DNA of 60,000 nt from Strigamia acuminata (GCA_949358305.1 OX442314.1:53021369-53081368); one strand, 5' to 3'; positions 10,780 through 22,107 are shown, counted from the stretch's first letter. Numbers and translations are program-made. The notes: a model not told the origin generated them from the sequence alone.

Positions 10780-11010
10780 TACATAATTTATTCCTGCACA
10801 AAGACAAATTATTCATGCACAATGTCAAATTATTGATAAACAATGTCAAATTATTGATAAACAATGTCAAATTATTGATAAACAATGTCAAATTAGTGAT
10901 AAACAATGTCAAATTATTGATAAACAATGTTAAATTATTCATGCACACTGACAATTTATTCATCATGCACAATGTCAATTTATTCATGCACAATTTATTC
11001 ATGTATATGA
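10780..11010. repeat. 21-bp minisatellite
   Basis: Core at ~10819-10945: about six copies of a unit close to 'aaacaatgtcaaattattgat', with degenerate 'ttattcatgcacaa' variants on both sides. Because 21 is a multiple of 3, both strands stay open and give repetitive peptides. These are not genes. Confidence 0.9.
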
Positions 11011-11194
11011 TAATTTATTAGCACAATCAATTAGATTTTGAGTCTCTTCTATCTACACACAACTAAATGTTAATATTACATTGGATATTAAAGTGACAAA
11101 CTAATAAATCACACTTGAATAAAAAGTGTCACTCCAATTTACTCATGCAAAACGACGTCACTTAGTCGTAGGTGACACCCAATCACAGGACAAC

Positions 11195-11535
11195 CTCGTG
11201 TAATTACTTTTTTGTTTTTTTCAGGAACAAACAGAAACATTCCTTAGGTGTTTAAAAGCTTAACTACCATTTTTCTCTGGTGATAGTTGGGATTCTTGTT
11301 CTAGTTAGGGTAATACTAATACCAACCAAATTGTTGGTGTAATTTTTAATTTTTAATTTGATTGTTAATAGTTGTTTCAGATCTTTTTTATAATCTTAAT
11401 GGGGTCGTTTGTCAGACTTATCTGTGCAACGAGTGCTACCAAGAAATGTGTTGAATATTCTGTTTATTTGAGTTACGTAATTTTGAAGTTATGTAAACTT
11501 AATCATTGGAATTCAATCCATTGAATAAAGGTCTT
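11195..11535 (+). mobile_element. Probable 3' tail of the retroelement seen at the window's right end
   Basis: The stretch 'ttttttgtttttttcag' then 'gaacaaacagaaac' (11209-11244) recurs at 59965-60000, immediately downstream of the RNase H ORF there. Here the sequence continues about 290 bp and ends with AATAAA (~11525), as expected for the 3' end of a retroelement. The assignment rests on about 45 bp of shared sequence. Confidence 0.4.
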
Positions 11536-12684
11536 TAATTTTAATTTAAAACTGTCTGTTTTCTTTTCACAAGTTATTAAGGAAATTGAATTAATAGAAT
11601 AAAGAAATGCTACGTGTGCTGGCAACCCCATGTTACACGTAACAATATCTACTACAAATACTTGGAATATCTTTGCTACTGGTTAATAATTTGTGTAGCG
11701 AATACAATTATATTTTTGTATAACTTGTATTTTGGATATTAATTGGAGTGCAATGCATAATACCATTTTTTGTTTCATTTTGCATTTCTTTTTAATAGTA
11801 ACATACGCTATTTTTCTCGAATGCACTTTATGCTTTTTTGTATACATTTACTGCTTTTTCCGAGTTTGTAGATTGTTACTGTTCACATGGTTACCACTCC
11901 CCGACTAGATACATATGTGACTGCTATTATTTAATTATGACATTGAATTTCTTTACATTAATTTTATTTATGTTAGCTTTTGGCCTATTTATAGATGTTT
12001 ATCTGCGCCATTACATCTACTACTGTTGTATTGTTTAATTAGATGTGGCGTTTAATTCTTAACCACGTTTTTCTTGGTTATTTTCTACAATTAGGTATAG
12101 TAATGCAAATTAATTGTTTTGCATTAGCATTTTTCATAAAAGTTGTGAGAAGTCAAATTAATGAAAGAAGTTACTTCTCCTTATCGATATTGAATGTATT
12201 TATGCGTTTTATGCCTTTCACAGCCATCTCGGTTTTCTCATTAAGATGAGCATTATAATGTAGTTTTGAGTATGATATATTTCCTCTTTGTACGTCATTG
12301 TTGGACATGACCAATTGATAAGTTAAGATTTGATTTGTATACTTATACTCCTGATTTTTTGTAAACCTAGTGTGTGATTCGTGATGTCCTCGTCATCTAA
12401 GTTAGTGACAATGAAGTGCGTGCTATCGAAGGAGCGGAGGCGCCGGAATCGCATCCTCATGTTGAATAATCTGGTCGGTTCTTGTCAACTTGTCGGCAGC
12501 GAACTAGTGTCATGTTTCATGACAACACAATCGACCAGACTTTCCAGGCTTTCGATGCTTCCTTTGTTTCTCTATCCAAAACTGACTGCAGCTAGCTAGC
12601 TGTAGCCGTAATCATATCAATTGTATGCAAGTTCTGTCAGTTGTTGCAATTTTTTCTCACAGTTAACAACTAAATGAAGGTATT
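11536..12684. other. AT-rich intergenic region
   Basis: No gene recognised. Two adjacent hydrophobic ORFs (11838-12038 and 12043-12249) have the composition expected from T-rich DNA and no family signature. A GC-richer segment at 12380-12600 has a 72-codon ORF without recognisable features. Confidence 0.5.
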
Positions 12685-12692
12685 GTATAGGC

Positions 12693-12935
12693 CAGCAGTC
12701 GGCAACTGGCGGCCCGCGGTCCGGATACGAACCGCGGAAGGTCGAAACTTGGACCGCCAGATATTTTTTATTATATTTTTGGTGTTTTTGGGGTTTTTTT
12801 TGTTTTTTTTTGCTGTTTTTAGTGTTTTTTGGTGTTTTTTGTGTTCTTTTTGTTTTATTTTGTTGTCTTTTTCTGAACCTCGATAAAAATTTTCAATTTT
12901 TCCGGACCCCACTTAAAATTACTTGCCGACCCCTG
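12693..12935. mobile_element. hAT-type MITE, 243 bp
   Basis: Left end CAGCAGTCGGCAAC and right end TTGCCGACCCCTG are near-perfect inverted repeats of the common hAT terminus CAGGGGTCGGCAA. An exact 8-bp target duplication GTATAGGC flanks it (12685-12692 and 12936-12943). The interior is T-rich with no transposase. Confidence 0.93.
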
Positions 12936-12943
12936 GTATAGGC

Positions 12944-14230
12944 CTTCTTATATAGATAACATCTTAAACATTAATTTATTATTTTATAGATTTTATTCCA
13001 AATTATCTTCATTTCGTGTGTACTGGCACTGTCTACACCAGCATCAGCTAGAAATTGTCAACCGTAAATACCGACATCCAAAGGAGAATACCACTATGTG
13101 AATGCAAATGTTGCAAATTGGCCATCCAAACACCTGCACCAGAGCAGACTGATAAATGGTTGCAGAAATTTCAGCGGAGACTGATTCCTAGCCTTCAAAG
13201 GACACTCTTTCCGAAAATTGACGAAGCAGCTTTTGTGGCCACCGCCCTCCTTTGAACTGAACCCGTGAGAATTCCTTCCAACATGGAGGATCATATATTG
13301 GACGTCCACATCGTACAACCCGCCGTACAATTTTACAATTTTACAGCACAAATATGCGAATGTATTTTATCTTCCACTGCATTGGTGTATTTATTCTACA
13401 ATGGATGAAGCAACTGGATATGCAAACAAGGCGCTTAAGGTCATCATTTAATTAGGATTAATGTGACAATTTGCAAGCACTTCCGCTGCTAGTTCTCCTA
13501 AGTTCTTCTACTTGCTTACGCATAGTACAAAATCTCAGAGTGCTGCGTTTTTACGAGCTTGCAATTCATCCAGTTCGACTCACAGACGCTCCCTTTTGCA
13601 TCCGATTTCTATTCATTTAGCATGTAATTTTGCATTATACCATGAGTTTTTTCTCCGCGTTTGTGCTAGTGCACAAGTGTGTGCCGTTCGAAGGCACGTG
13701 ATGCACAGTGCCTTCATTTGTATTGAACAGTGCATCGGGTGTTTCAAATAATACATCACCTGGTTTCAAATTCAATTTTTGAGGATTTATTAGTGTGCCA
13801 AGTTTGTTACATGAATCCGTGCCCCGACTTACGCTTTGTTCAACGCAGAGTTGGTATTGCGTGTACCACGTATCTCGTGGGAGCCTATGATCATGTTTCA
13901 CTATAAGATCAGATCATGATCCGGAAAAAGATAGCTGTCACATCCATCGTCGGTCAGCACTGCCAAACCCACAGAAGAACGTACACACGCACCAGCTGCC
14001 CAAGATTACTCCGTCAACTATTCCAGTCCGGAATATCGTCCGATTGGCATACAGACTGTGGACAAGTCACGAAACCAGATTTCAAGAATTTGCTACTTTC
14101 AAAAATCAAAACCATCGTCCGTTGGCCAGTTGGATGAAGACGGATGTGGATCAACTATTTTGTAATAAAAAAAAAATGATAAATATTATATTACGTAAAT
14201 TATCATCGTTGTTGATTATAAAATGATAAT
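12944..14230. other. Intergenic region with weak protein-like stretches
   Basis: No gene can be assigned. The best candidate is an open stretch at 13932-14140 following an AG acceptor-like site. It has balanced composition, about 68 codons, and ends SVGQLDEDGCGSTIL then stop. It could be an orphan last exon or transposon debris. Short ORFs at 13055-13255 (+) and 13635-13901 (-) have no recognisable features. Confidence 0.3.
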
Positions 14231-15510
14231 GAAAGAACGTTTAGAAATTTATTGCAAGTGTATTGCAAATGATATTTTTATTTTTATCAATTATAATTAG
14301 TAATAGAAATTTGTTGAACGAAAGGTATTTGCTGGATTGAGACCTGTTGTTACCGGCCCTATCGAATGATCTAAGGATGAGGATCACATTCAAATAATGT
14401 ACGATCAAACCATTCCTGTCGGAATTGAATAAATATTGATAACAAATTTTTATTTTACTTAAAAAAATTAATCAATTTTAAGGATCTCGTAGAAACGTAA
14501 CTGAAATAACTACAGTATTGTAAAAAAAAACAAAAAAAAAACAATTTTTCTCACAGAATTGATGCACCAAGGGATGCCCATATGTCAAGAAGTGGGCGGG
14601 AGGGACACTACTCTCATATACTGTAGAAGCAATCGCTTTTTTAAACAAAATATTACACAGGGAACAGTAGTAACTGTGCTTTGTTGTGCTTTTGTTATTT
14701 GTTGTGCTTTTATTGTATTTGTTATGGTTTTATTGTTATTTGTTTCATTGTTGTTTTATTATTTGTTTATTATTTATTTCAGTTATTTGTTTAATTATTT
14801 GTTTGTTGTTTGTTTCATTCCAATTTGTTTACATGCATACTTTAATTTAGTTTCTGACAGTGGATTAGTTAGCATATCTGCTAATATCTCTTCCGATAAT
14901 TTCTCTTAAAAACAAAATTTTAGACAGCATAGATTTTTCCATTTACAAAGCAATAATCGCTTACATTGAAAAAGAAAAATAGCGCAACAAGGCATGCGCA
15001 GGAAGAGGGTGTAAAAATAATGAGTTCCATCATTGCAATTAGTGCAAACTAAAAAACACAAACTTCAAACAGCAGTAAATGGTTAGCATCGTTTTTGAAG
15101 ATTCTAGCAGCCTAAGCTAGCCTAACCTAAGGATAAAGCAGCTGCTGCACCAGCATAGTCAGCAGTGCGATAATCAGCAATGGAACCAGAGGTGGTGGAA
15201 GCCTCGGCACCGGCGGCTGCAATTGCGTGAGGCAACGAGAATGCGGGCGCAAATTCAGCAGGCCACCAAGAACGTGAGTTCGCCCTTGTGTCTCTTCGAT
15301 GGTGCATGGATCTGCGCGATCCCGCATTAAACGCCAGTCTTCTATTTTGACCTTTCCTCTTTAGGTGATGTGCCTCTACTGCCAGAAATTCCGCTTGCTC
15401 TTGCTGTCGTAAAAGCGGTCCAAGATGTTGATGGACTATGCCGAATGATCTTCATGAGCGAGCCGTTCTGCTCGATCCCCAAGCTAGAACGACTCGAATG
15501 AAGCTACGAA
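14231..15510. other. AT-rich intergenic region
   Basis: T-rich and A-rich low-complexity DNA (14200-14900). A GC-richer patch at 15120-15480 has short ORFs on both strands and donor- and acceptor-like sites, but no family could be recognised. Confidence 0.5.
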
Positions 15511-16583
15511 AGAGTAACAAGAGAAAAGGAAATGTGGACTGGAATTCTTTCTAAAATAAAACATTCCTTCGATAATTGGATATTTCCTGATAATGCGAAT
15601 ATCATTCAGTAATGCGGGCTTACAATACGCTGATGTAAATGCCACATTCATTTAGGATTGTGGGCTTACAATACAAAGGACAAGTAAATGCTGCGTAAAT
15701 GTGGAAATGCAGTCGTACAGGACTCAAATCAAAACCCAAATATAAGATTGAAACTTTTGTAAATGCTACATTCATGCATGAATGCAGGCTTACAATACAC
15801 AGACAAGTAAAAATGCCGCATTAATTTGAGGAATGCGGGCTTACAATACAAAAACAATTTCGGTATTTTAGCAATTTTACCAGAGCTCTCTTCTGGTTTC
15901 ACTGTATGACAAATTGAGTCGTCAGTTTATCCAGGGGTGACCACGCGGAGGTAGAGAGTTGGATTTTACACCCTCTAAGAAAACACTAAACTTGCTTGGT
16001 TGCATTTAACAAAGACCACATCATTAAATCAATTGGAACAATTTAAGATGAGCAACTTTATATATAAAAAATGAAAATAGACCCGAAAATATTTCATGCA
16101 ACTATGTTAATGCTGAGCTTATTGAACTTCAAAATTGTTTGATAAATGTAGTGAGAAACGTTTGGAGAAATTCCAATTCGGTAGACCACAAGTTACCACA
16201 ACTTATGAATTTTTGTCAAAGAAAACGCAATTCCGATAAAGAAAGAACTTCCGTAAAAAAAGATAATAAAAGAAGAAAAAAGCATCGGGAATAGAACCAC
16301 ATTCAATATGTTCGCCATCTCTGCCTCCATCGTGCAACGACAAAATTTACCGTGACTTGGACATTTCCAGTTGGTGACTAAAACGCAGCTTTGAGCATCG
16401 GTAAAACAAATTCTCGGACTGAAATTGAAGATAAACGAAACAAAATTAACAAAATACTACAGACTAATAAGAAAAAGACCATCGGAAATACCCATCGGAT
16501 CAAAAACAAGCCAGCATGCCTTCAACGCGCAACGTTCCATTGTGAGGAGTAAAGTCTACGGGGTTTACATTTGAAAAAACACG
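15511..16583 (+). repeat. Dispersed ~1 kb repeat family, copy 1
   Basis: Homologous over most of its length to 39315-40152. Shared landmarks in order are 'aaaggaaatgtgga', several degenerate ~45-50 bp units built on 'gggcttacaatac' and 'gtaaatgccacattcat', 'ccagagctctcttctggtt', 'cgtcagtttatccagggg', 'ggaggtagagagttggat' and 'tctacggggtttacatt'. A third fragment lies at 20265-20320. No ORF and no clear terminal repeats; nature unknown. Confidence 0.85.
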
Positions 16584-16978
16584 CGTTTTTCCTAAAGACA
16601 GAACCAATCTTCATAATTAATTAATTCATTGGATTTTTAGTCCTTTCAAGTTTCGACGTTTCTAAATCCGTTCGCATCCGTGCAAATACTTTTAAAGATT
16701 TTATTTCTATTTTTTTTCACATTATCAATATTAAAATAAACATTTTTTTATGGAAAAAAGCTTAATCAATTAAAAATCAAAAACCGCATTACGTTAAATT
16801 ACTATTTAAAAAAATTAAAAAAAGTGTTCTTAAATTTTCTGCAAAAACATCACAAAAGTACGTCCATCGCCACAATTTGTTGCAAAGTAATTCGAAAACA
16901 TTTACCCATAATGGATTATTTAAAAAAAAAAACATTTAATTTAAAATCAAAACTAAAAAAAAATAATTTGACAAACTT

Positions 16979-17287
16979 TTAAGCATCACTGGAAATAAAA
17001 ATTGACTGATTCGGCTCATAGACGGACCGCGAATCCAATTCGTTCTTGTCTATCGGTAGATATCGCTTTGCTAAATTGATTTGCGTTTGCTTCAATTTCG
17101 CACGTTCTTCTTCCAATTCGCTCTCCAAAGTCTTCATTTCTTCCGCCCGCGCTTTATCTTCAACAACAACTTTATCTTCTTTGAGAAGATCGTCTTCGTT
17201 CTCCACCTCGATATCACAGTTGTCACCCTTAAGAAGATTCTCTTCAAATTCCTCAACATTTTGGTCAAAGTTCGCCATTTGTCTCAA
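16979..17287 (-). CDS. Small acidic coiled-coil ORF, unknown function
   Basis: A 102-codon ORF rich in Glu, Asp and Lys. The middle (residues ~45-75) has heptad-like spacing (KARAEEMKTLESELEEERAK) predicting a coiled coil, and the N-terminus is strongly acidic. It lies 52 bp from the MITE at 17340-18055 and could be an exon, a protein of a mobile element, or chance. No family is recognised. Composition is more protein-like than neighbouring ORFs. Confidence 0.35.
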   Translation of the reverse strand: MRQMANFDQNVEEFEENLLKGDNCDIEVENEDDLLKEDKVVVEDKARAEEMKTLESELEEERAKLKQTQINLAKRYLPIDKNELDSRSVYEPNQSIFISSDA

Positions 17288-17635
17288 CTGTATTTCTGTT
17301 TGTTAAGCGAGTGAGTGAAGTGCTGCATTAACACAATAGGCGCATTCGAAAAGTAATTTGCACTAAACGACCAGTGCAACTGGTAGTGTAAATTTCAAGT
17401 TAAACGACCCAATTTTCGAGTTTCAAAATAAATTTCTGTGTAAAATTCAGTAGTGTAAATTCAAGTGTAAATATTAAATTAGTCCAAATAATAACCATAG
17501 TCATTATTGTTGTTTTTTACTCTAAAAAAAAACAGGAGATTATAAAAACATGATTATAAAATGTAAATTTATTTTAATTATTTGTATTATTAATATTTAT
17601 TTCCGAACGGGAATCGGCTGAACAGCCGCCTCAAT

Positions 17636-17806
17636 CGCACAAATGCGGCCGAACACCGGCCGCATTAGATCGCACAAACGCGGCCGAACGTCGGCCGCAT
17701 TCGATTGTACAAATGCGGCCGAACGTCGGTCGAACGTCGGCCGTATTCGATCGTACAAATGCGATCGAACATCGGTCGCATTCGATCGCAAGAATGCGGC
17801 TAATAC
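17636..17806. repeat. 35-bp GC-rich tandem repeat, each unit a hairpin
   Basis: Four units of about 35 bp (the third with an 11-bp internal duplication), each built as ATGCGGCCG-loop-CGGCCGCAT. In the fourth unit the left arm is changed to ATGCGATCG against CGGTCGCAT, keeping pairing through a G-T. Strikingly GC-rich in an AT-rich element. Confidence 0.85.
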
Positions 17807-17962
17807 CTGCTAAAAAATTGTTCTTGCGATCGACATCGTTCCAACCGATCTAACGAAAATCCAAGATGGCTGCCAGCAAGACCCGATTTCAACGAGAAAA
17901 CTCGTTGCACGGAGATTTTAAACGGAAACGTGGCGTACAGGCCGTTTCCGTTTAACCAGTTT

Positions 17963-18035
17963 ACACGACATTTACACGAATTAATTCGTGTAAATGTCGT
18001 GTGAAAACGAGTGTAAACACGTTTACACTCGTTTT
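17963..18035. repeat. Perfect 40-bp palindrome followed by a 15-bp-arm hairpin
   Basis: Positions 17963-18002 are a perfect 40-bp palindrome centred on AATT (half-site ACACGACATTTACACGAATT). From ~18006, arms AAAACGAGTGTAAAC and GTTTACACTCGTTTT pair across a 2-nt loop. Both lie at the right end of the MITE. Confidence 0.9.
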
Positions 18036-18057
18036 AATGACTTTTCGAATGCGCCTA

Positions 18058-18842
18058 ATGTGTGTGTTTTATATGGAAACGAACTCTGGGTACGTCAATT
18101 ATACGTGCCGTAATCAGTAATCACGTGTAATGAACGTTTCTATTTCGAGATTCCATATCCGGCCAAGTTTTTCAAACGCTATGGAAACGATTCTAAAACG
18201 AATCAATTTAATTACCAAAACATTACCGAAATTTGAAATTTTGAAATTCATTCTCTATGATGTAGACACCTGAATCACAATTTCAATGCCCACAAGCAAG
18301 TATTCTCATTATTTGTTACTGGAAAGTTTTTTTTTTTAAATAATTCAATAAATATATTTAACTTTACTTCAGTGTAACAAAAATCTTTGTGCTGACATTA
18401 TCTTTGTTTTCTTCGAAGTAACACTTATTCATTGAAAGAACAGATGAAGAAATGAGCTAATTTTCTTAAAAAGAAGTTGGAAAGGAGTGAGAAAATAAGT
18501 CAATTTTTATTATTGTAAATATATATTTTGCTTTATTGTTGTGAATAAAATCACACTTGCACATTGTTCTCTTTCAAATATGTCCTCTGCCTGAGTATTT
18601 CTTTTCCTCCTGTTTCTTCATGGGTTATGGACCCACTGCACAAGTTTTCATGTTGGATTAATGTGTGATCAAGCAGAAATGAAGACTGTTTATGTTTATT
18701 GGTAATTGGACAATTTACAGTTTCTTTTCTTCTTGGAATCGGCAAGGGTTAACTCATTCTCCCTCTGGTGATGTGTGTTGGACTTAAGTTTCCTTTGGAG
18801 GATTGATCACTGCTGATTTTCTTTGCCATTTCTGTGAAAATT
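18058..18842. other. Intergenic region left of the copia remnant
   Basis: AT-rich, no recognised gene. It may contain the LTR or leader of the copia-like remnant downstream, but no matching second LTR was found. Confidence 0.4.
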
Positions 18843-19400
18843 ATGGCTGACCAGTATGTGATACCAGTGGAGAAATTAAACGCAAGAAATTATGTTCAGT
18901 GGAAATACAGAGTTGCCTTTCTGTTGCGTTCGAAGCATAAATAAGATCCACCAACTATGCCAGTGAAGGTGCCAGGCAAAGATGAGTCAGCATTTGCTGG
19001 CAAAATGGAGACATGGCAAGTTAAAGATATTAAAGTCCTGAACACCATTTTTGTTGTTTATATTTTGAGGGTTTCAGACGGCCAAAGCAACAGTTCAAAA
19101 GTCTTCGTGGAATGTAAGAATTGCCGATACAAGGGCTTCGCAATGTTTGTAAGTTTTTAGTTTTCAAAAAAAAAACCAAAAACTAATTTTTAATTTTATT
19201 TACAACGCCTGCCCCACAACCACAACCACAACCACAACCTCAACCACAACCACAACCACAACGAGCATCAATTATGATTGAGCAAAAGAAGCAATCTGAT
19301 TTGACGAGATGGCATCAAAGACTGGCACATCTGAATTTTATCGCAATGAAAGATTTGTTAATTGTTTGTATACCATGTAGTATGAGCCAGTGTTTTTTAT
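18843..19400 (+). pseudogene. Ty1/copia retrotransposon remnant (gag and pre-integrase)
   Basis: An ATG at 18843 starts a copia-type Gag N-terminus (EKLNARNYVQWKYRVAFLL, the usual K-L-N-x-x-N-Y-x-x-W-K pattern). It is broken by TAA after SKHK, then continues in frame to ETWQVKDIKVLNTI (~19056). A (CCACAA)n tract follows. At ~19300-19375 the GAG-pre-integrase signature WHQRLAHLNFIAMKDLL appears. Protease, zinc knuckle, integrase core and RT are missing, so this is a truncated, decayed copy. Confidence 0.75.
19214..19262. repeat. (CCACAA)n simple repeat
   Basis: About eight hexamer units with two variants (CCTCAA), inside the copia remnant between gag and pre-integrase pieces. Confidence 0.95.
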
Positions 19401-20264
19401 AACTCCACCTAGTGTAGGTTTTCTTTACCTTTTTGTTTGATCCCCACATTTTGGAAAGAAGTTTGGACAAACACCAGAATTCAAACGTGCTAAGAAGGGT
19501 GCACGGAACACTGTGTTTCCCTTAACTACTTTGAAAAATTAATTAATCAAACTGCCCTTTCGTTCGTCCTCCAGTGGATAGTATGTGAGAAATTAAAAAT
19601 ATTAGAGATTCCCGAGGTCCATGGGACACAATTTTCAAAAAGGTCCACGAAGAGAACCATTGATGTGATAAGTAAATTGATCAATTGTTAAGACATATTC
19701 AGCTTAACGTGTCCAATGTTAAAACTCATTGAAATTGCAGCATTGTACTATTTCTGTAAAACAGAAAACTAATGCGGAACGGCCATGCTGATCACCTGTT
19801 TCCATTATACTTCTCCAGCATTTTGGTCATGGTTTATCTTGTCAGGTGTTGTGGCCAGCCAGGACCTAATGCCATAGGACCGATACGCGACATTTGTGAC
19901 CACTGAACACAGATCACACATCATAAGTTTCCTCCTAACAAATATTTGCCAAATTATCACAAATTGTGGCTTCAATATTTCAATCCTTCCTGACCTATGT
20001 TATTGAAATTCTAATTTGATTTTAAGGAAACCAAAATTCCGGATCAACCTAAAGTAGAATTGTACAGATTTTGTTCATGGTCGACAAAACCAAAAACAAT
20101 TAATTTTTAATCTTTGAAAAACTAGGAGCCAAGCAACAATTTTTAGGCACCATGGCCACCTGGCACCCGGTATTTGTCGATTTCTGCGGTGTTGATGTAT
20201 TTGCCTCTCAAAATTCTAGGTGTGCGAGGTTTACTATTAACAATTAATAGGTGGGCAGATATTC
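19401..20264. other. Intergenic region, nothing recognised
   Basis: Mixed composition, no ORF of note. The part next to 19400 may be further degraded copia sequence, but no motif could be read. Confidence 0.5.
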
Positions 20265-20320
20265 CGATATGGTAAATGCTGCACTCATTCCTTAGAATGC
20301 AGTCTTACAATACCTCACTC
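20265..20320 (+). repeat. Fragment of the ~1 kb dispersed repeat
   Basis: Contains 'ggtaaatgctgcactcatt' and 'gaatgcagtcttacaatac', the two halves of the degenerate unit seen in 15511-16583 and 39315-40152. Confidence 0.65.
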
Positions 20321-20540
20321 ATAATCAGAGTACAGGAGAAGCAACTCTAATAAATGTTTTCTGCCTGCCGCCATTTTCAACCGCATCCTCAACGAAACGA
20401 AAAAACCAATCAAACTAAGCACCGAATCTTAGACCACTGAATAAATGTCTAGAAGGCGAAGAACATGAAGACAGTGCTGTGGCCTGTTGCGGCCTGCTGT
20501 AGCCTGTTCCGACTCCATTAATTGTGGCCCGGACACCCAG

Positions 20541-20577
20541 ATTTCCCGGTAATAAATTTGTTCTCAGTCCAGCCCTG
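20541..20577. repeat. Short transposon-end fragment shared with a CELSR intron
   Basis: 'tttcccggtaataaatttg' followed by 'ttctcagtccagccctg' matches, inverted, 46378-46414 (starting CAGGGCTGAACTGGGAACAA). CAGGGC ends fit hAT termini. Other ends were not identified. Confidence 0.5.
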
Positions 20578-20599
20578 CATGAGGATGCAGACCACTGTC

Positions 20600-21873
20600 G
20601 CAAAGAAAATCAAGATGTTTTCGCGGTCCATCGACCGCGGAAACCAACGTGCAGTGAAATACGTTTGGTCACTCATAACCCCGGAAGAAAGAAATGCACT
20701 CGTCGCGTTGCTGGTTCAACGCAAAAGTAAATTGGCGGATTTGATTGATCACCACAACATTTACAGACACCGGTACGAATGTTACTGCACTTTCAAAATT
20801 GGGATCAATGACTTTTTACTCGGTTGCAGTGCCTTGTATTACCTTTGATGTTAGCAACTGTGGAGTACACAGCTTGTAATAGAGGTGCATCAGCACTTGA
20901 CTCTCTGCTCTGAATGTAGTCATCTTTCTTTGTGCTCCATACTGCATACATCAGTTCTGCTACCAAATTTTGTGTTCTCGCTGTTCGTCACTTGTGAGTA
21001 CTGATGTCGTGTATAATTTGAATTATTATTAATTTATTTATTTTATCATTTCTAGGACTATTTTATTTGACGTAATTTTTTATCAAATAATTTAAGATGT
21101 GCGGAAATAAACCGTAAAAGAAAGAAAAGAAGCAAGGAAAGGAATTCTTTTGTGGTTTTAATATTTGTTGTTGTTTTATTATATTTGTTTCATTGTTATT
21201 CCATTTATTTCTACGTCAGAAACTGCTTGAGCATTTAACAGACGCAAGCTTGTCATTTAGCCACAACCAGTTATTTTATTATTATTCTCTTAGTATTCAA
21301 ATAAATATTTCTTTTCTCAAATATTTTTATTTATTTTATGCCATGCAGCCATCGCGAGTACTTCAAGGCAGCATCGCGCCAGTATTACGGTTCCGATCAA
21401 CCACACGCGCAACAAGTTGCCAAAACGAGGTATTAGACCAACGCGATTCGGTGCGAACATGCACCTGTCCCTGTGCCTGCTTTGACTGACGAACAAGTTT
21501 GATAACACAATTTCATCTCACCAAGACTATTGCCACGTGACCACACTCAATACACCAGGCTGTCATAAAGTTTATTTGCCTTGTGTTTCCAGAGCCGTCT
21601 CAATCATACTTGAAAGGGTCCGACAAACGTCGTACGTTCATGACAATCATTGAGGCTGAGACATCGGAGCCTGTGCTTCTGTTTCAATGCCAAGCAAATA
21701 TCTTCCAAGATTACACGCTGACATTTGCGCGTTATTTTATTTGTGCCTAGAATTATAAAATACCAAATTATTTTCTATACTCTAACTCACTACAAGGTTG
21801 GCCTTTCTCCCATTGGCCGAGTCTCATTACTCCTAACTACAGACTGTACAAGTACTATCACCAGGAAAAGTAG
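20600..21873. other. Intergenic region, AT-rich with short ORFs
   Basis: The 20522-20848 (+) ORF (108 codons) and the 21193-21489 (+) ORF lack recognisable domains. The rest is low-complexity T-rich DNA. Confidence 0.4.
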
Positions 21874-22107
21874 TTTTTTTTTTTTTTTTTTTTTTTTTTT
21901 TGTGATTATTATAATGATTAAAATGATATAAATTTAATTGTATTTTATAATAAAAAGTTTGTTCAGTTTATTGTTTGCTTTGCATTCACTGTCACTCAAT
22001 ATACTAGTAAGTTTTAGTTCTCAGTAAAATACATGGTTTCTCAATCATCCACAACGACTGCAAGTTGATGTTCTGTCAACCTAGTGAGCGAAAATTGTAA
22101 AACATGA
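21874..22107 (-). pseudogene. 5'-truncated, poly(A)-tailed retrocopy
   Basis: Read on the minus strand, this is the end of the coding region seen at 36341-37133 (last codons CHVLQFSLTRLTE...AVVVDD, stop), followed by about 170 nt of 3' UTR with an AATAAA and ending in a run of about 28 A. The UTR closely matches 36155-36340. Truncation at 22107 abuts the MULE fragment. Poly(A) and 5' truncation fit LINE-mediated retroposition. Confidence 0.75.

Larger units (their letters stand above)
17340..18055. mobile_element. TA-flanked palindromic MITE, 716 bp
   Basis: Ends GGCGCATTCGAAAAGT and ACTTTTCGAATGCGCC are perfect inverts, flanked by TA (17338-17339, 18056-18057). Inside are subterminal 'GTGTAAA' motifs, a 35-bp GC-rich tandem repeat and two long hairpins. 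A short derivative lies at 42732-42885. There is no transposase. The TA target suggests a Tc1/mariner-like mover, but this is not certain. Confidence 0.85.

Noticed and set aside
10731-11021. Repetitive ORFs on both strands
   Set aside because: Translation of the 21-bp minisatellite.
11838-12249. Two hydrophobic ORFs resembling membrane proteins
   Set aside because: T-rich DNA yields Phe/Leu/Ile codons by chance; no conserved motif or splice structure.
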